Assembly: GCF_019219025.1 (NCBI RefSeq)
Contig: NZ_JAHUWN010000025.1
Location: 1 to 64,000, forward strand
DNA length: 64,000 nucleotides
Source of the DNA: Bacillus sp. sid0103
GTDB taxonomy: Bacteria > Bacillota > Bacilli > Bacillales_B > DSM-18226
Reading direction: 5' to 3'
In this document: piece by piece, positions 51,058 to 60,099 of the stretch
Position numbering within the stretch: the stretch's first letter is position 1
How the letters are laid out: every line of letters begins with the position of its first letter
The notes under the pieces: model-generated
Databases searched by the model: none
What the model saw: only the letters and a program-made list of their open reading frames with translations
What the model was told of the DNA's origin: nothing
Program-made: the position numbers and the translations under genes

Positions 51058-52428
51058 TTACATATTTAAGGTATCAGTAGGTTGGGATGATGTTTCACCC
51101 TTTTCTCTTCTTGCCTCTATTCGTCCCTGAGCGATAACAAAAGGCAGATAAATAGCGACCGAAATGATTAAATTCACTAATGCTAAAAAAGCACCTGAAA
51201 CATGCCCGCCAGTTGCTAGTAATCCTCCTACAATCGCAGGTGTCACCCATGGGATATCAGCAACAACTGGATGAACCAAACCTAAACTAATAGATGTATA
51301 GGCTACTATGGTCATGATGATTGGTCCTAGTATAAACGGAATGAACCAGATGGGATTCAAAACAATTGGCAATCCGAAAAGAATAGGTTCATTGATTTGA
51401 AATATCCCTGGAGGAGTACCTAACGCAATTAATTGCTTATTACGCCTGCGACCGGCGATAAACATCGCTACCAATAATCCTAAAGTAGCACCAGAACCCC
51501 CAAGATACACAAATGCATCTAAGAAAGATCCAGATAAAATGTGGTATTTTCCTAAATCCTGTACACCTTGTGCGTACATATTTACATTTTCTTGCCCCAG
51601 TTTGGTCATTAAAGGAGTTGTAATTCCTCCAAGTATGTTTGGACCGTGAAGACCGAGAATCCAAAATCCGTGCACCAAGAATACGATTAAAATAGCAAAC
51701 AGCATTGAATCTACTGCACCCGTAAGCGGTGAAACGAGTACTTTATTGATCCAATCGTTTAAATAAGCGCCATCACTAATAAATTTGCGTAAAATAAGCC
51801 CAAACAATCCGATGGTAAAAATGGTTGCCATTCCTGGAAGAAGCTTTGCAAATGAACGAGATACCGCTGGCGGAACTCCATCAGGCAATTTAATGACTAA
51901 AAACTTGATTTTAGCTAAACGAACAAAGATTTCAGTCGCGACAATCGCAACAATAATACCTGTGAAAAGGGCTGTGGCATTGAAATAATTCCAGCCAATA
52001 AATCCCCACGCTCCACCGGTAACGGCCTCACCACCCTCTGGAGTAATGGATACGTTGGCAACTTGAGGAATCAGAACAAAGAAGGACGCACCTGCTACAA
52101 GCATCGCTTCGAATCCATCGTCCCCGTAAGACTTTGCCAATTTATTCGCGATCCCAAAAACCGCAAATATGGTCATGAAGGCAAGGGTGCCCCACCAAAT
52201 ATCTCCCCCCAATGTTGTCCACGTTTCACCGAAAAGAGATATCATAAATTTTTCATAATATTTACCAATACCAGGTACTTTTCCTAGGTTGTTTAATAAT
52301 ACTGCTAACGAACCAATCATGGTAATCGCGATCATCCCCACCAAAGCGTCACGGATGGCAAGAAGATGCCTATTGTTACCAAGCTTATTTGCGAAAGGCA
52401 TAATAAATTTATCAATAAAATTCATCAT
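51058..52428 (-). CDS. chbC: PTS cellobiose/chitobiose-type IIC permease
   Basis: The 456-residue membrane protein is a Lac/Chb-family IIC. The N-terminal FIDKFIMPFANKLGNNRHLLAIRDALVGM is typical, and later segments include FWILGLHGPNILGGI, GLVAMF-type GATLGLLVAMF, GIFQINEPILFGLPIVLNP (sugar-binding NEP motif) and PWVTPAIVGG. It translocates and phosphorylates the disaccharide together with IIB and IIA. The gene follows the IIB gene by five bases and precedes the GH4 gene. The exact sugar cannot be told from IIC alone. Confidence 0.92.
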   Translation of the reverse strand: MMNFIDKFIMPFANKLGNNRHLLAIRDALVGMIAITMIGSLAVLLNNLGKVPGIGKYYEKFMISLFGETWTTLGGDIWWGTLAFMTIFAVFGIANKLAKSYGDDGFEAMLVAGASFFVLIPQVANVSITPEGGEAVTGGAWGFIGWNYFNATALFTGIIVAIVATEIFVRLAKIKFLVIKLPDGVPPAVSRSFAKLLPGMATIFTIGLFGLILRKFISDGAYLNDWINKVLVSPLTGAVDSMLFAILIVFLVHGFWILGLHGPNILGGITTPLMTKLGQENVNMYAQGVQDLGKYHILSGSFLDAFVYLGGSGATLGLLVAMFIAGRRRNKQLIALGTPPGIFQINEPILFGLPIVLNPIWFIPFILGPIIMTIVAYTSISLGLVHPVVADIPWVTPAIVGGLLATGGHVSGAFLALVNLIISVAIYLPFVIAQGRIEARREKGETSSQPTDTLNM

Positions 52429-52433
52429 GTGAA

Positions 52434-52742
52434 CTACACCCCTTTAATTAAATTAATTGCCTGTTTCAAAACCTCTTCTCCATTGCAAAGACCATAATGC
52501 TGTGGGTTAATAGCATCTACCGGAATACCCTGCTTTTCTCCTGCCTTTTTAAGCTGAGGCAGCATATAGCGAACTTGTGGACCAAGGAGCAGTACGTCTG
52601 CCTTGTTAATCTGGTCATTTATTTCAGTAGAACCAACTGCCCAAATTTCACAACTAATCCCCTGAGATTTGGCACTTACCTCCATTTTGGAAACCAATAG
52701 ACTTGTAGACATTCCTGCGGAACAGCATAATAAAATCCTCAT
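52434..52742 (-). CDS. chbB: PTS cellobiose/chitobiose-type IIB component
   Basis: The 102-residue protein is a Lac/Chb-type IIB with phospho-acceptor cysteine in the N-terminal loop [14 protein letters not shown]. It also has [13 protein letters not shown], and [18 protein letters not shown] near the end. It takes phosphate from IIA and passes it to the incoming sugar at IIC. As the first gene of the operon it lies downstream of a regulatory region with GntR-type palindromes and a near-consensus cre site. ATG 52742 follows GGGGGA. Confidence 0.92.
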   Translation of the reverse strand: MRILLCCSAGMSTSLLVSKMEVSAKSQGISCEIWAVGSTEINDQINKADVLLLGPQVRYMLPQLKKAGEKQGIPVDAINPQHYGLCNGEEVLKQAINLIKGV

Positions 52743-52756
52743 TCATATCCCCCTTA

Positions 52757-52770
52757 AGAAAGCGATTACA
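52757..52770. promoter_or_regulatory. Probable cre site in the PTS operon leader
   Basis: On the minus strand TGTAATCGCTTTCT matches TGWAARCGYTWNCW except one position (T for R), 15 bases before the IIB start codon. Roadblock repression by CcpA is plausible. Confidence 0.5.
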
Positions 52771-52783
52771 TTCTCTAATTTTA

Positions 52784-52860
52784 TTGTAAATACAATTCAG
52801 ACAATTTACAATACAAATTTTATTAATTTGTTACTAATTTTATAATTTGTTATTACAAAT
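52784..52860. promoter_or_regulatory. Candidate GntR operators between the PTS operon and its regulator
   Basis: TTGTAAATACAA (52784-52795) and ATTTGTTATTACAAAT (52845-52860) are near-perfect palindromes, and a TTTACAATACAAA half-pair lies between. TTGT-N4-ACAA resembles operators of HutC/TreR-type GntR proteins. The region also holds the AT-rich divergent promoters. Confidence 0.6.
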
Positions 52861-52933
52861 TATAAAATTGTATTTTTCATGTGCATTTGTAACCTTTTTT
52901 TGGTAATCTAAAAGTATCGAGGGGGAAACCATT

Positions 52934-53662
52934 ATGATAGAAGAACCGAAAGACGGAAGTGCTCTGCACCTCAAGGTAAAGGATGCAATCATTCAATTAA
53001 TAAACGAGGGAGAATATAAACCAGACTCACAGCTGCCGACTGAGGCTGAATTTTGTGAGAAATATGGAGTAAGCAGGACAACCGTACGAACTGCCTTACA
53101 ACAACTAACGATGGAAGGTTATGTCTATCGCAAACGAGGAAGTGGAACCTTTGTTTCCGCAAAAAAAGTAAAACAAATCTTAACCACGACAGTTGACCAC
53201 TTTTCCAGTCAAATTTCCATGCAGGGAAAGAAACCATCAATCAAAGTATTACAATTAGAAGTTATTCCTGCCGATGAGTATCTTAGTGAGAAATTAAAGA
53301 TTCAAGAAGGAGAACCAGTTAATGCTTTAGAGCGGATACGTTATGTAAATGAAGAACCAATCCAGTTTGAAACAGCCTATTTACCCTGGTATAAAACCCC
53401 GGCTATAGATAAACATGGGTGTGAAAAATCGTTATATAAACTATTGGGAACCCAATTTGGTTTAAAGGTACACAAGACAATTGAAACTCTTGAATTGTTT
53501 ATTGCCGACCAAGAGGCAGCTGAAAAACTACATATCAGTGTTGGTGACCCTTGCTTTGCGCTTGATACCTTTGCCTACCTTCTTGATGGATCGATCATTG
53601 AATATTCAAAAACCATCTATCGTGGCGATTTGGCCCATTTCGTCATTGAAAGAAATTACTAA
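52934..53662 (+). CDS. GntR/HutC-family regulator of the PTS operon
   Basis: The 242-residue protein has an N-terminal GntR winged helix (about 8-75: LHLKVKDAIIQLINEGEYKP, LPTEAEFCEKYGVSRTTVR, GYVYRKRGSGTFV) and a C-terminal UTRA effector domain (about 95-238). UTRA domains of this group typically bind the phosphorylated sugar. Being divergent from the chb operon with palindromes between them, it most likely represses that operon until the sugar phosphate appears. It replaces the AraC-type ChbR of enterobacteria. ATG follows GAGGGGGAAA. Confidence 0.9.
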   Translation: MIEEPKDGSALHLKVKDAIIQLINEGEYKPDSQLPTEAEFCEKYGVSRTTVRTALQQLTMEGYVYRKRGSGTFVSAKKVKQILTTTVDHFSSQISMQGKKPSIKVLQLEVIPADEYLSEKLKIQEGEPVNALERIRYVNEEPIQFETAYLPWYKTPAIDKHGCEKSLYKLLGTQFGLKVHKTIETLELFIADQEAAEKLHISVGDPCFALDTFAYLLDGSIIEYSKTIYRGDLAHFVIERNY

Positions 53663-53690
53663 AGGTTGTGCAATCGACTCTGAAACCGAG

Positions 53691-53717
53691 AAAAAGAGCC
53701 AGGTTTTCTGGCTCTTT
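53691..53717 (+). terminator. Intrinsic terminator of the GntR gene
   Basis: AAAGAGCCAG-GTTTT-CTGGCTCTTT is a 10-bp perfect stem ending in T residues, 30 bases past the stop. Confidence 0.85.
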
Positions 53718-53845
53718 ATCAAAGATAATCACAAATATAAAAAAGAAAGAGAAGCTAATAAATCGGCTTCCCTGTTTTTATTTCTGCGAGGATATTTTAT
53801 GTATTTTTTAATAGATTAGCAAAGGAATACATATTTCAAAAAACT

Positions 53846-54358
53846 TTAAGCACTTTGGGGAAGTTGTTCTTTCTCTGTTTTTTTAAATAATAATCTTCTT
53901 AAAAACGGTATGGTCCAGCGATCCAATCCAATTTTTCCAGCATTTATTCCAGCAATTAATATAAACATTCCTAGTAAAACCATTAGAGGATTTGTACTGG
54001 TTGTTCCAGAGAACATATATGCAAAGTTCATAGTAAGTCCCATTAGTATAGAAAATGATGTGAAAATACCCAAAATTAATCCGAGACCTACTAGAAATTC
54101 CCCCCAAGGAACTATTACATTAAAAAAATCGACATATGGCAATGCTACCTCTTTTAGAAAATTCCCCCACCAAGGTTGAACAGCAGGATGTTCACCAGAC
54201 ATATTTTTTACTGCTCCATACATAAAGCCACTTGCATCAAATTTTCCACTAGAGATTTTTCCCCAACCAGCATTTAACCACTGCCAACCAAGATAGAACC
54301 GAAGTAAAGTAAGCAGCATTGATACATAACGGTTTTCCTTTAAAAATTGAATAAACAT
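53846..54358 (-). CDS. DoxX-family protein under a Fur box
   Basis: From ATG 54358 (GGGGAGG 7 bases upstream) the protein has 170 residues and four membrane helices. The N-terminal LLRFYLGWQWLNAGWGKI segment and the WGEFLVGLGLILGIFTSF motif place it in the DoxX family, in the longer form resembling thiosulfate:quinone oxidoreductase-like or CrtI-neighbour proteins. A strong Fur-box-like sequence lies directly upstream, so it is predicted to be induced when iron is low, which is not typical for DoxX. The other DoxX gene in the window (26552) lacks such a site. Its biochemical role is unknown. Confidence 0.85.
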   Translation of the reverse strand: MFIQFLKENRYVSMLLTLLRFYLGWQWLNAGWGKISSGKFDASGFMYGAVKNMSGEHPAVQPWWGNFLKEVALPYVDFFNVIVPWGEFLVGLGLILGIFTSFSILMGLTMNFAYMFSGTTSTNPLMVLLGMFILIAGINAGKIGLDRWTIPFLRRLLFKKTEKEQLPQSA

Positions 54359-54379
54359 AATAGCCTCCCCTAAATAATT

Positions 54380-54414
54380 GATAATTGTTATCATTGATAA
54401 CGATTATCATTATC
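54380..54414. promoter_or_regulatory. Fur box (overlapping 7-1-7 repeats)
   Basis: GATAATTGTTATCATTGATA and the continuing ACGATTATCATTATC contain several overlapping copies of the TGATAAT-type heptamer in inverted arrangement, as in Bacillus Fur sites. It lies 22-56 bases before the DoxX start codon. Confidence 0.75.
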
Positions 54415-54571
54415 GTTTAAACCGATGTTTTAGTCAACAAGTGAAAAGTACTAAGTTTATTAGATAAGATAGACCAATATCCCTATTTCCTTATTTAATT
54501 AAGTGGTAAGGAATAATTTTTATTTTAAAAGCAGTTATTATTGATGTTTAATCTAATTTTAATGATTGCAT

Positions 54572-54601
54572 AAAAAAGCCAACCCAAAATGGATTGGCTT
54601 T
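54572..54601 (-). terminator. Intrinsic terminator of the secreted transglycosylase-like gene
   Basis: AAAGCCAA and TTGGCTTT with a TTTTTTATG tail on the minus strand, 17 bases past the stop. Confidence 0.8.
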
Positions 54602-54617
54602 CAACTTATTAATTGAT

Positions 54618-56297
54618 TCATTTTGACACAGTTACCGTCCTCGTTGCACTTACTCTACCTTTGGAATCTTTTGCATACACATATAATTTTTTTCCTGCCT
54701 TTTGCTTCGGTATTTTTACTTTATAATTCCCTGAAGCATTTGCTTTTGCTGTGTATTTTTTGGTACCTATTTTTACTGTTACCGTTGCATTTTTCTCCGT
54801 TTTTCCTGTTACTGTTGTAGTAGTGTATCGGACCTTATTTACCGTTGGCTGGTTTGGCGCCACTTTTATAACAGATACAATCCCAGCCTTACTTACATTT
54901 CCTTTGCTGTCTTTTGCTGTCACTGATAATTTAGCCCCTGCATTTTGTACCGGTATGGTGACTTTGTAATTTCCATATTTATCAGCTTTTCCGCTATATT
55001 TTTTACCTGCTATTACCACAGTCACAGTAGCATAAGCTTCCGTTTTCCCTGTCAAAGTTCCTGCCTTGTTAGAAACATTGTTTACAGTTGGCAAATTGGG
55101 AGCCGTTTTATCTATTACTATCATTCTTGCTGATGAACTTAACGCATTCAACTTATCTTTATAGGCTACAGTCAGTTGTGTCCCAGCTTTTTGCATAGGA
55201 ATAATTGCCTTGAAGTTCCCGTTTGAATCCGAAACTGTGCTGCCAATCAGCTTTGTTCCATTCATTATTTGGATCCTGACATTGCTAGCTGTTTTACCAG
55301 AAAGAGAACGATCATTATCATCAACAAGGCTGACTATTGGAGCATCCAACTTTTTACTAATATAAGCAGAAGAAATATAACCTGTTAATTTTTGATCAGA
55401 AGTTTTGACTGGAACCCATACAAATTTATTTACACTGCTGACAGATTGGTCAAATTTAAAATCTCCATCAACAATAAGAGGTGTAGCTTTGGCTAATTTT
55501 TTTAAACTAGAAGAAGTACTACTAGGTTGTGCCCTCAACGTTACACCCTCAAACGTTACAGTGACCTTGTCTCCCTTATGATAAAGGTGAGTAGAAGTGT
55601 GCATCTGGTTCGTAAGAGTATATGCTAATTTCCGGAAGACAATATTATCTTTTTTGTTGGGATCATAGTAAAAGTCACCTGTAGTAAAAGGGAATTGCCC
55701 CAATTTAGTATCACCTAAGTAACTGTCTTGTTGGATCCTGGCAAAGACTTTTTCCTGATATGCTTTCGTATTTTTCAACCCATCTGATTGAACCAGAGGA
55801 CTGTTTACAGGCTTAGTTCCGTTATAAGCCAATACAGGGAAGTACCAATTTTCAATAACCTCTGGTCCCATCCCTTTTATTTTTGGAAGATCCGAGCGTT
55901 GATACATACCACTAAGAATTTCAACACCAGTTTGGATATTATAATAAATATCATCTTTCAATTTTTTCTGAATATCAGGGTTTGATTGATTAGTAATTTG
56001 CATGATCCCAATTCCGTTATCATCTGAAATAAACGGCTGCCCACCCGCAGTAAACTGTCTCCAATCACTTTCTTGTGCGGCTATCGCTTTTACCACTTCG
56101 GGAGGAATCTTTGCTGCTAAAGCTGCATTGGTCAGTAAGCAGTTGATGTGCTGCGGGACGGGGTTTTGGTTTGGTTTCACTTCTCCAAATGACGTACATT
56201 TAGCAGGCCAAGCAATTTCCGCAGAAGCACTTTCATAAGACAGCCCCAGAAATAATAAACACGTCAAAAGACCTGTTTTTAGTAAAATGGATTTCAT
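54618..56297 (-). CDS. Secreted transglycosylase-like protein with three Ig-like repeats
   Basis: The 559-residue protein has a signal peptide (about 1-26). A lysozyme-like SLT region (about 45-190) contains the catalytic glutamate motif KAIAAQESDWRQF and GIGIMQITNQ, followed by VLAYNG. An SH3-like segment (about 245-315) and three tandem bacterial Ig-like repeats of about 80 residues follow, each with a SVTVSDSNGNFKA or YSGKADKYGNYKV-type strand. It has no sortase signal. It probably cleaves or remodels cell-wall glycan outside the cell, held by the SH3 and Ig modules. The repeats are more similar to each other near the C-terminus, a sign of recent duplication. It is a single-gene unit. Confidence 0.82.
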   Translation of the reverse strand: MKSILLKTGLLTCLLFLGLSYESASAEIAWPAKCTSFGEVKPNQNPVPQHINCLLTNAALAAKIPPEVVKAIAAQESDWRQFTAGGQPFISDDNGIGIMQITNQSNPDIQKKLKDDIYYNIQTGVEILSGMYQRSDLPKIKGMGPEVIENWYFPVLAYNGTKPVNSPLVQSDGLKNTKAYQEKVFARIQQDSYLGDTKLGQFPFTTGDFYYDPNKKDNIVFRKLAYTLTNQMHTSTHLYHKGDKVTVTFEGVTLRAQPSSTSSSLKKLAKATPLIVDGDFKFDQSVSSVNKFVWVPVKTSDQKLTGYISSAYISKKLDAPIVSLVDDNDRSLSGKTASNVRIQIMNGTKLIGSTVSDSNGNFKAIIPMQKAGTQLTVAYKDKLNALSSSARMIVIDKTAPNLPTVNNVSNKAGTLTGKTEAYATVTVVIAGKKYSGKADKYGNYKVTIPVQNAGAKLSVTAKDSKGNVSKAGIVSVIKVAPNQPTVNKVRYTTTTVTGKTEKNATVTVKIGTKKYTAKANASGNYKVKIPKQKAGKKLYVYAKDSKGRVSATRTVTVSK

Positions 56298-56454
56298 TCT
56301 TTTATTCTCCTAACCTTTTAAATTCCAATTTTCATCAGGAATATTTTATCATGATAGATTATTGTTTTTCTATAATCCAAATAGACTACGAAAATACAAG
56401 TGTTATATTATCTAAGTATGGTTAAAATCAGTATTTTATAGAAAGGACACGCTG

Positions 56455-57896
56455 ATGAAAACACGAATACTCCTTCTCTTGGTGTTAATTATTTATGGAA
56501 TGGCTTGGGCTGGTTCCTTTCACAGGTATCAATTTCAACTCGCCCATCCGATCGTGAATGACGTAGCTGGGTTATTACCTACAAAAGTAAAGGAAATCAA
56601 ACACGGAGAAAGCAAGGACCAATTACAGCAATGGGTAAAACAGGCCCATAAACAAAATGAAAAAATTTCTATCGCCGGAATGCAGCATAGCCAAGGCGGG
56701 CAAACGTATTATCCTGGAGCTATAATGCTAAATATGAAACAGTATAATAAAATCTTGGATTATGATCCAAAAGCAAAACAAATCACGGTCCAAAGCGGGG
56801 CAACTTGGGCAGATATACAAGAGAAAATCAATCCTGATGGGCTTGCCTTAAAGGTACAGCAATCTCAAAATATTTTTACGGTCGGCGGGTCGATGAGCGT
56901 AAATGTCCACGGCCGGGATATACGCTATGGACCATTAATCGATACCATTGCGTCCTTTCACCTATTGCAGGCTGACGGCTCCATTATTCAAGTTAGCCGG
57001 ACAAAACATCCGGAGCTATTTTCCCTTGTCATTGGAGGATACGGATTGTTCGGGGTAATTTTAGATGTCACGCTTAATTTGACGAACAATGAGTTGTATC
57101 AGTATGAAACGGTTCCGATGAACTACCGAGAGTATTCAAATTATTTTCGCCAACATGTTCAAAGCGATCAAAATGTTCGCATGCATATTGCAAGAATATC
57201 AGTTGCACCGGATCATTTTTTACAGATATGTATGTAACAAATTATCGCCTGGCTCCCAATCAAGGAAGATTAGACGAATTTGAGAAATTAGAAAATCCCG
57301 ATCAGATAGTTGCACTGCCGAAGTTTTCTCTTCAACTAGCCCGATATAGTGATTGGGGAAAAAATCTTTTATGGTCCACCCAGAAAAAACTTTCCATAAA
57401 ACAATCAGGAAACTATGAAACAAGAAATAATGTTATGCGCACCTCAACTGATTTTATGGAGTATGAGGATCCAAGCCGTACGGAGATATTACAAGAATAT
57501 TTTGTTCCTGTGGATGAATTTGCTCCCTATATCGATGATCTTCGCAACGTGTTAACGAAAGAAGATCTCAATGTCTTAAATATTACGGTTCGCTTTGTTG
57601 AAAAAAATCAACAATCAGTGATGTCCTATGCAAAGGAAGATATGTTTGCTTTCGTATGGCTTATTAATCAGCATAAAAGCGCTGACGGTATAACGAAAAC
57701 ACAAAAGGCTTTACGGAAACTTATTAACGTTACTTTAAAACATCGAGGAAGCTATTACCTACCCTACTATTCCTATCCAAGTAAACAAGAGTTGGAGAAA
57801 GCCTATCCGCGCAGTAAAGAGTTTTTTCGAAAAAAACGACTCTACGATCCCGATGAAACATTTATGAATTTCTTTTATAAGGAGTATGGACAATGA
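56455..57896 (+). pseudogene. FAD-binding oxidoreductase split by a frameshift
   Basis: An N-terminal part (56455-57239) encodes a signal/membrane segment and the FAD-binding domain: ISIAGMQHSQGGQTYYPGAI, TVQSGATWADI, FTVGGSMSVNVHGRDIRYG and VIGGYGLFGVILDVTLN. The frame then breaks at a T6 run (57216-57221). The C-terminal half continues one frame over (MYVTNYRLAPNQGRLDEF to 57896). Adding one T, or removing two, rejoins it into about 480 residues, the size of L-gulonolactone-oxidase-like enzymes. It may be a sequencing error, phase variation or true inactivation. The ATG at 57228 has no ribosome site. The stop overlaps the MFS gene by four bases. Confidence 0.8.
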
Positions 57897-58462
57897 CCTT
57901 CAGGCAACTAATACGTGCACAAAGTATCATGCTAACGGCAAGTAGTATTGCTTTTCCCTTTTATACTTTACTGCTTCGAAATCTCGGGGACAGCTATTCA
58001 CAATTCGGATGGGCCTATGGATTATTTGCCCTTACCTCTGCTCTCTGCCATCCATTGATTGGCCTTTTAACTGATCGGTTGGGAGATAAGGTCTTACTAA
58101 TCGTTTATGCATGGGGAATGGCCGGAATGATGTTATTTGTCCCGATACTCTCAGAACTATGGCAGGTTTATACGATCCAAGTGGTGATGGGTATTTTAGG
58201 AGCTATTCAAAAAACAACCGAAAAGACAGCCATCTCTCGGCAAGTAACAACCGAACAAGTTGGGAAGAAAATCGGTCACTACCATTTATGGACCTCCATA
58301 TGGACTGCAGTCGGGATCATTGCTATGGGGTATATGATCGATTTTTTAACGATTGGCAGCTTGTTCTATCTTACCTCCATTCTTTATATGATTGCAGGAC
58401 TTATTGTTTGGAAACGACCGAATGATCGAAAAGATCAAGTTGAAAATCAACTACCTATTTAA
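57893..58462 (+). CDS. Half-size MFS protein (six helices)
   Basis: At 189 residues this protein has only about six membrane helices, half of a normal MFS. It contains FGWAYGLFALTSALCHPLIG, the loop 2-3 motif LTDRLGDKVLLI and QVVMGILGAIQKTTEKTAI, and ends cleanly with a polar tail before a terminator. No second half is found in any frame downstream. It overlaps the frameshifted oxidoreductase by ATGA, so the two are translated together. It may dimerise, as half transporters do, or be a truncated remnant. Substrate is unknown. Confidence 0.78.
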   Translation: MTFRQLIRAQSIMLTASSIAFPFYTLLLRNLGDSYSQFGWAYGLFALTSALCHPLIGLLTDRLGDKVLLIVYAWGMAGMMLFVPILSELWQVYTIQVVMGILGAIQKTTEKTAISRQVTTEQVGKKIGHYHLWTSIWTAVGIIAMGYMIDFLTIGSLFYLTSILYMIAGLIVWKRPNDRKDQVENQLPI

Positions 58463-58470
58463 CTGAATGA

Positions 58471-58508
58471 AAAAGGCATTGGGTTGATACATTCCAATGC
58501 CTTTGTTT
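58471..58508 (+). terminator. Intrinsic terminator of the oxidoreductase/MFS unit
   Basis: AAAGGCATTGG and CCAATGCCTTT form an 11-bp stem followed by GTTTGATTTTATT. Confidence 0.85.
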
Positions 58509-58532
58509 GATTTTATTCGTAAAAGTTAGGCA

Positions 58533-58571
58533 TAAAAAAAGAGGCACAAATCCTCATGATTTGTAACCTCT
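58533..58571 (-). terminator. Intrinsic terminator of the 58629 MFS gene
   Basis: AGAGGTTACAAATC and GATTTGTGCCTCT form a stem with a 5-base loop and TTTTTTTATG tail on the minus strand. Confidence 0.85.
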
Positions 58572-58628
58572 GTGAAATTTTATAGTTAAGGAAGAATTCC
58601 TGTTTAATGAACCTTTCTTACTTTAACA

Positions 58629-59846
58629 TTACACTACTTTAGAAAGGGTATGGTTTTGCTCCTGAGTGGTTTTTCCTTTTTTCAAACTTACCATTGCGAT
58701 AAAGGAGATACAGTAAAGTAATGCAAGATACCCCATTGCAACCGTAACATTCGCATGCTGAAGGATATATCCTACTAATATAGGAGATAATCCTCCTAAT
58801 GCTCTTCCGAAGTTAAAAATCGTGTTGGTTGCTGTGCTGCGAATTTCAACCGGATAAAAACTGCTTATTAATGCCCCATAGCCAGCGAACATACCATTCG
58901 AGAAGAATCCAACAATGGCACCGCCGATTAAAAGGCCTGCACTCCCTGACGCAAAGGAGTATAAAAAGACAGCGCCCGCGGAAGCGAATAAGAAGATCCC
59001 AAATGACCGTTTCATTCCAAATCGATCCATAAATTGTCCGAACGTTAACATTCCTGCAATCATTCCTGCTGCCGTACTAATCGTCCAAAGTGCCGAATTT
59101 GAAACGGATAAACCTTGGGATTGTTGAAGCATTGATGGCAGCCAAATCATCAAACCATTATAACCTGCAATTTGGACAGTTGCCATGATTGCTAAGGCAA
59201 TCGTTGTTACAGAAGTTCTTGGTGTAGCAAACAATTGCTTTAATTTCCTTTCCCTTGGCACTAGTTGTTTTTTCTTATTTGCAGCTAGCCATTCGGGAGA
59301 TTCGTCTAATTTCTTTCGCACGATAAAGGCAAATATAACCGGTACCAAGCCGATGAAGAACAATCCTCTCCATCCCCAAGAAGGAAGGATGATGGCGCTA
59401 AGGAGAGCAGCGAGAATCACACCGTATTGAGCGCCGATGCTAACATAAGAAGAGGCTCGTCCTTGTTTATTTTTTGGCCATGCTTCAGCTACAAGCGCCA
59501 TTCCAATACCGTATTCTCCACCTGCACCTAAGCCTGCAATAAATCTATAGATGTAAACTTGCTCAATATTTGAAGCTAGTCCTGTTAACGCCGTGCCGAT
59601 TGCAAATAGCAGAATCGTATAAGTAAATATTCTAACTCGCCCAAATTTATCTGCTAAGATACCGAAAATCACTCCGCCAGCCAGCATTCCTAGGTTGGTA
59701 ATAGAAGAAATGAGGCCGCCAGCCACCATATCAATATGAAACTCTGCAATAATCATCGACATGGCAAAGGAAATAAACATGATGTCCATGCCCTCTAATG
59801 TTAATCCTGCTACTGAAGCGACTACTGTTTTTTTACGATAATCCAT
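58629..59846 (-). CDS. MFS transporter (organic/aromatic acid symporter type)
   Basis: I start at ATG 59846, after AAAGGAG, giving 405 residues; an earlier in-frame start adds 31 non-membrane residues without a site. Twelve helices are evident. The first has GLTLEGMDIMFISFAMSMI, loop 2-3 GILADKFGRVRIF, helix 4 YRFIAGLGAGGEYGIGMALVAE and the central QGRASSYVSIGAQYG, all typical of the NiaP/ShiA/AAHS part of the MFS. The substrate may be a carboxylate such as nicotinate, shikimate or benzoate. The gene stands alone, about 250 bases from the next minus-strand genes upstream, with a hairpin in its leader region. Confidence 0.87.
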   Translation of the reverse strand: MDYRKKTVVASVAGLTLEGMDIMFISFAMSMIIAEFHIDMVAGGLISSITNLGMLAGGVIFGILADKFGRVRIFTYTILLFAIGTALTGLASNIEQVYIYRFIAGLGAGGEYGIGMALVAEAWPKNKQGRASSYVSIGAQYGVILAALLSAIILPSWGWRGLFFIGLVPVIFAFIVRKKLDESPEWLAANKKKQLVPRERKLKQLFATPRTSVTTIALAIMATVQIAGYNGLMIWLPSMLQQSQGLSVSNSALWTISTAAGMIAGMLTFGQFMDRFGMKRSFGIFLFASAGAVFLYSFASGSAGLLIGGAIVGFFSNGMFAGYGALISSFYPVEIRSTATNTIFNFGRALGGLSPILVGYILQHANVTVAMGYLALLYCISFIAMVSLKKGKTTQEQNHTLSKVV

Positions 59847-59929
59847 TTCTGTCGTTCTCCTTTCAAGCCTCACTGGACTTAGATTAAAAGATAATTGGCA
59901 AAAATAAAATGCCCTTTCATCCAAAGGAC

Positions 59930-59984
59930 AAAAAGGCATTCATATACGTGACAAAGTATATATGAAGTTTACGTTCGCCTTTTT
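59930..59984 (-). terminator. Long hairpin upstream of the MFS gene: terminator or attenuator
   Basis: On the minus strand AAAAAGGC pairs with GCCTTTTT and the interior CATATATAC pairs with GTATATG, with a GTCCTTT tail. It may end the 60100-60717 operon or act as a leader attenuator for the MFS gene about 85 bases further on. I could not match it to a known riboswitch. Confidence 0.55.
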
Positions 59985-60099
59985 GGACTCTCTGGACCAA
60001 GTTAAAGGAAATTAATTTCATCTAATAGTAACATGATCCATTTCATGTGACAATAGAAATACCTAGAAAAGTCCCTTTAAAGATGAAGGTGGTGTTCTG

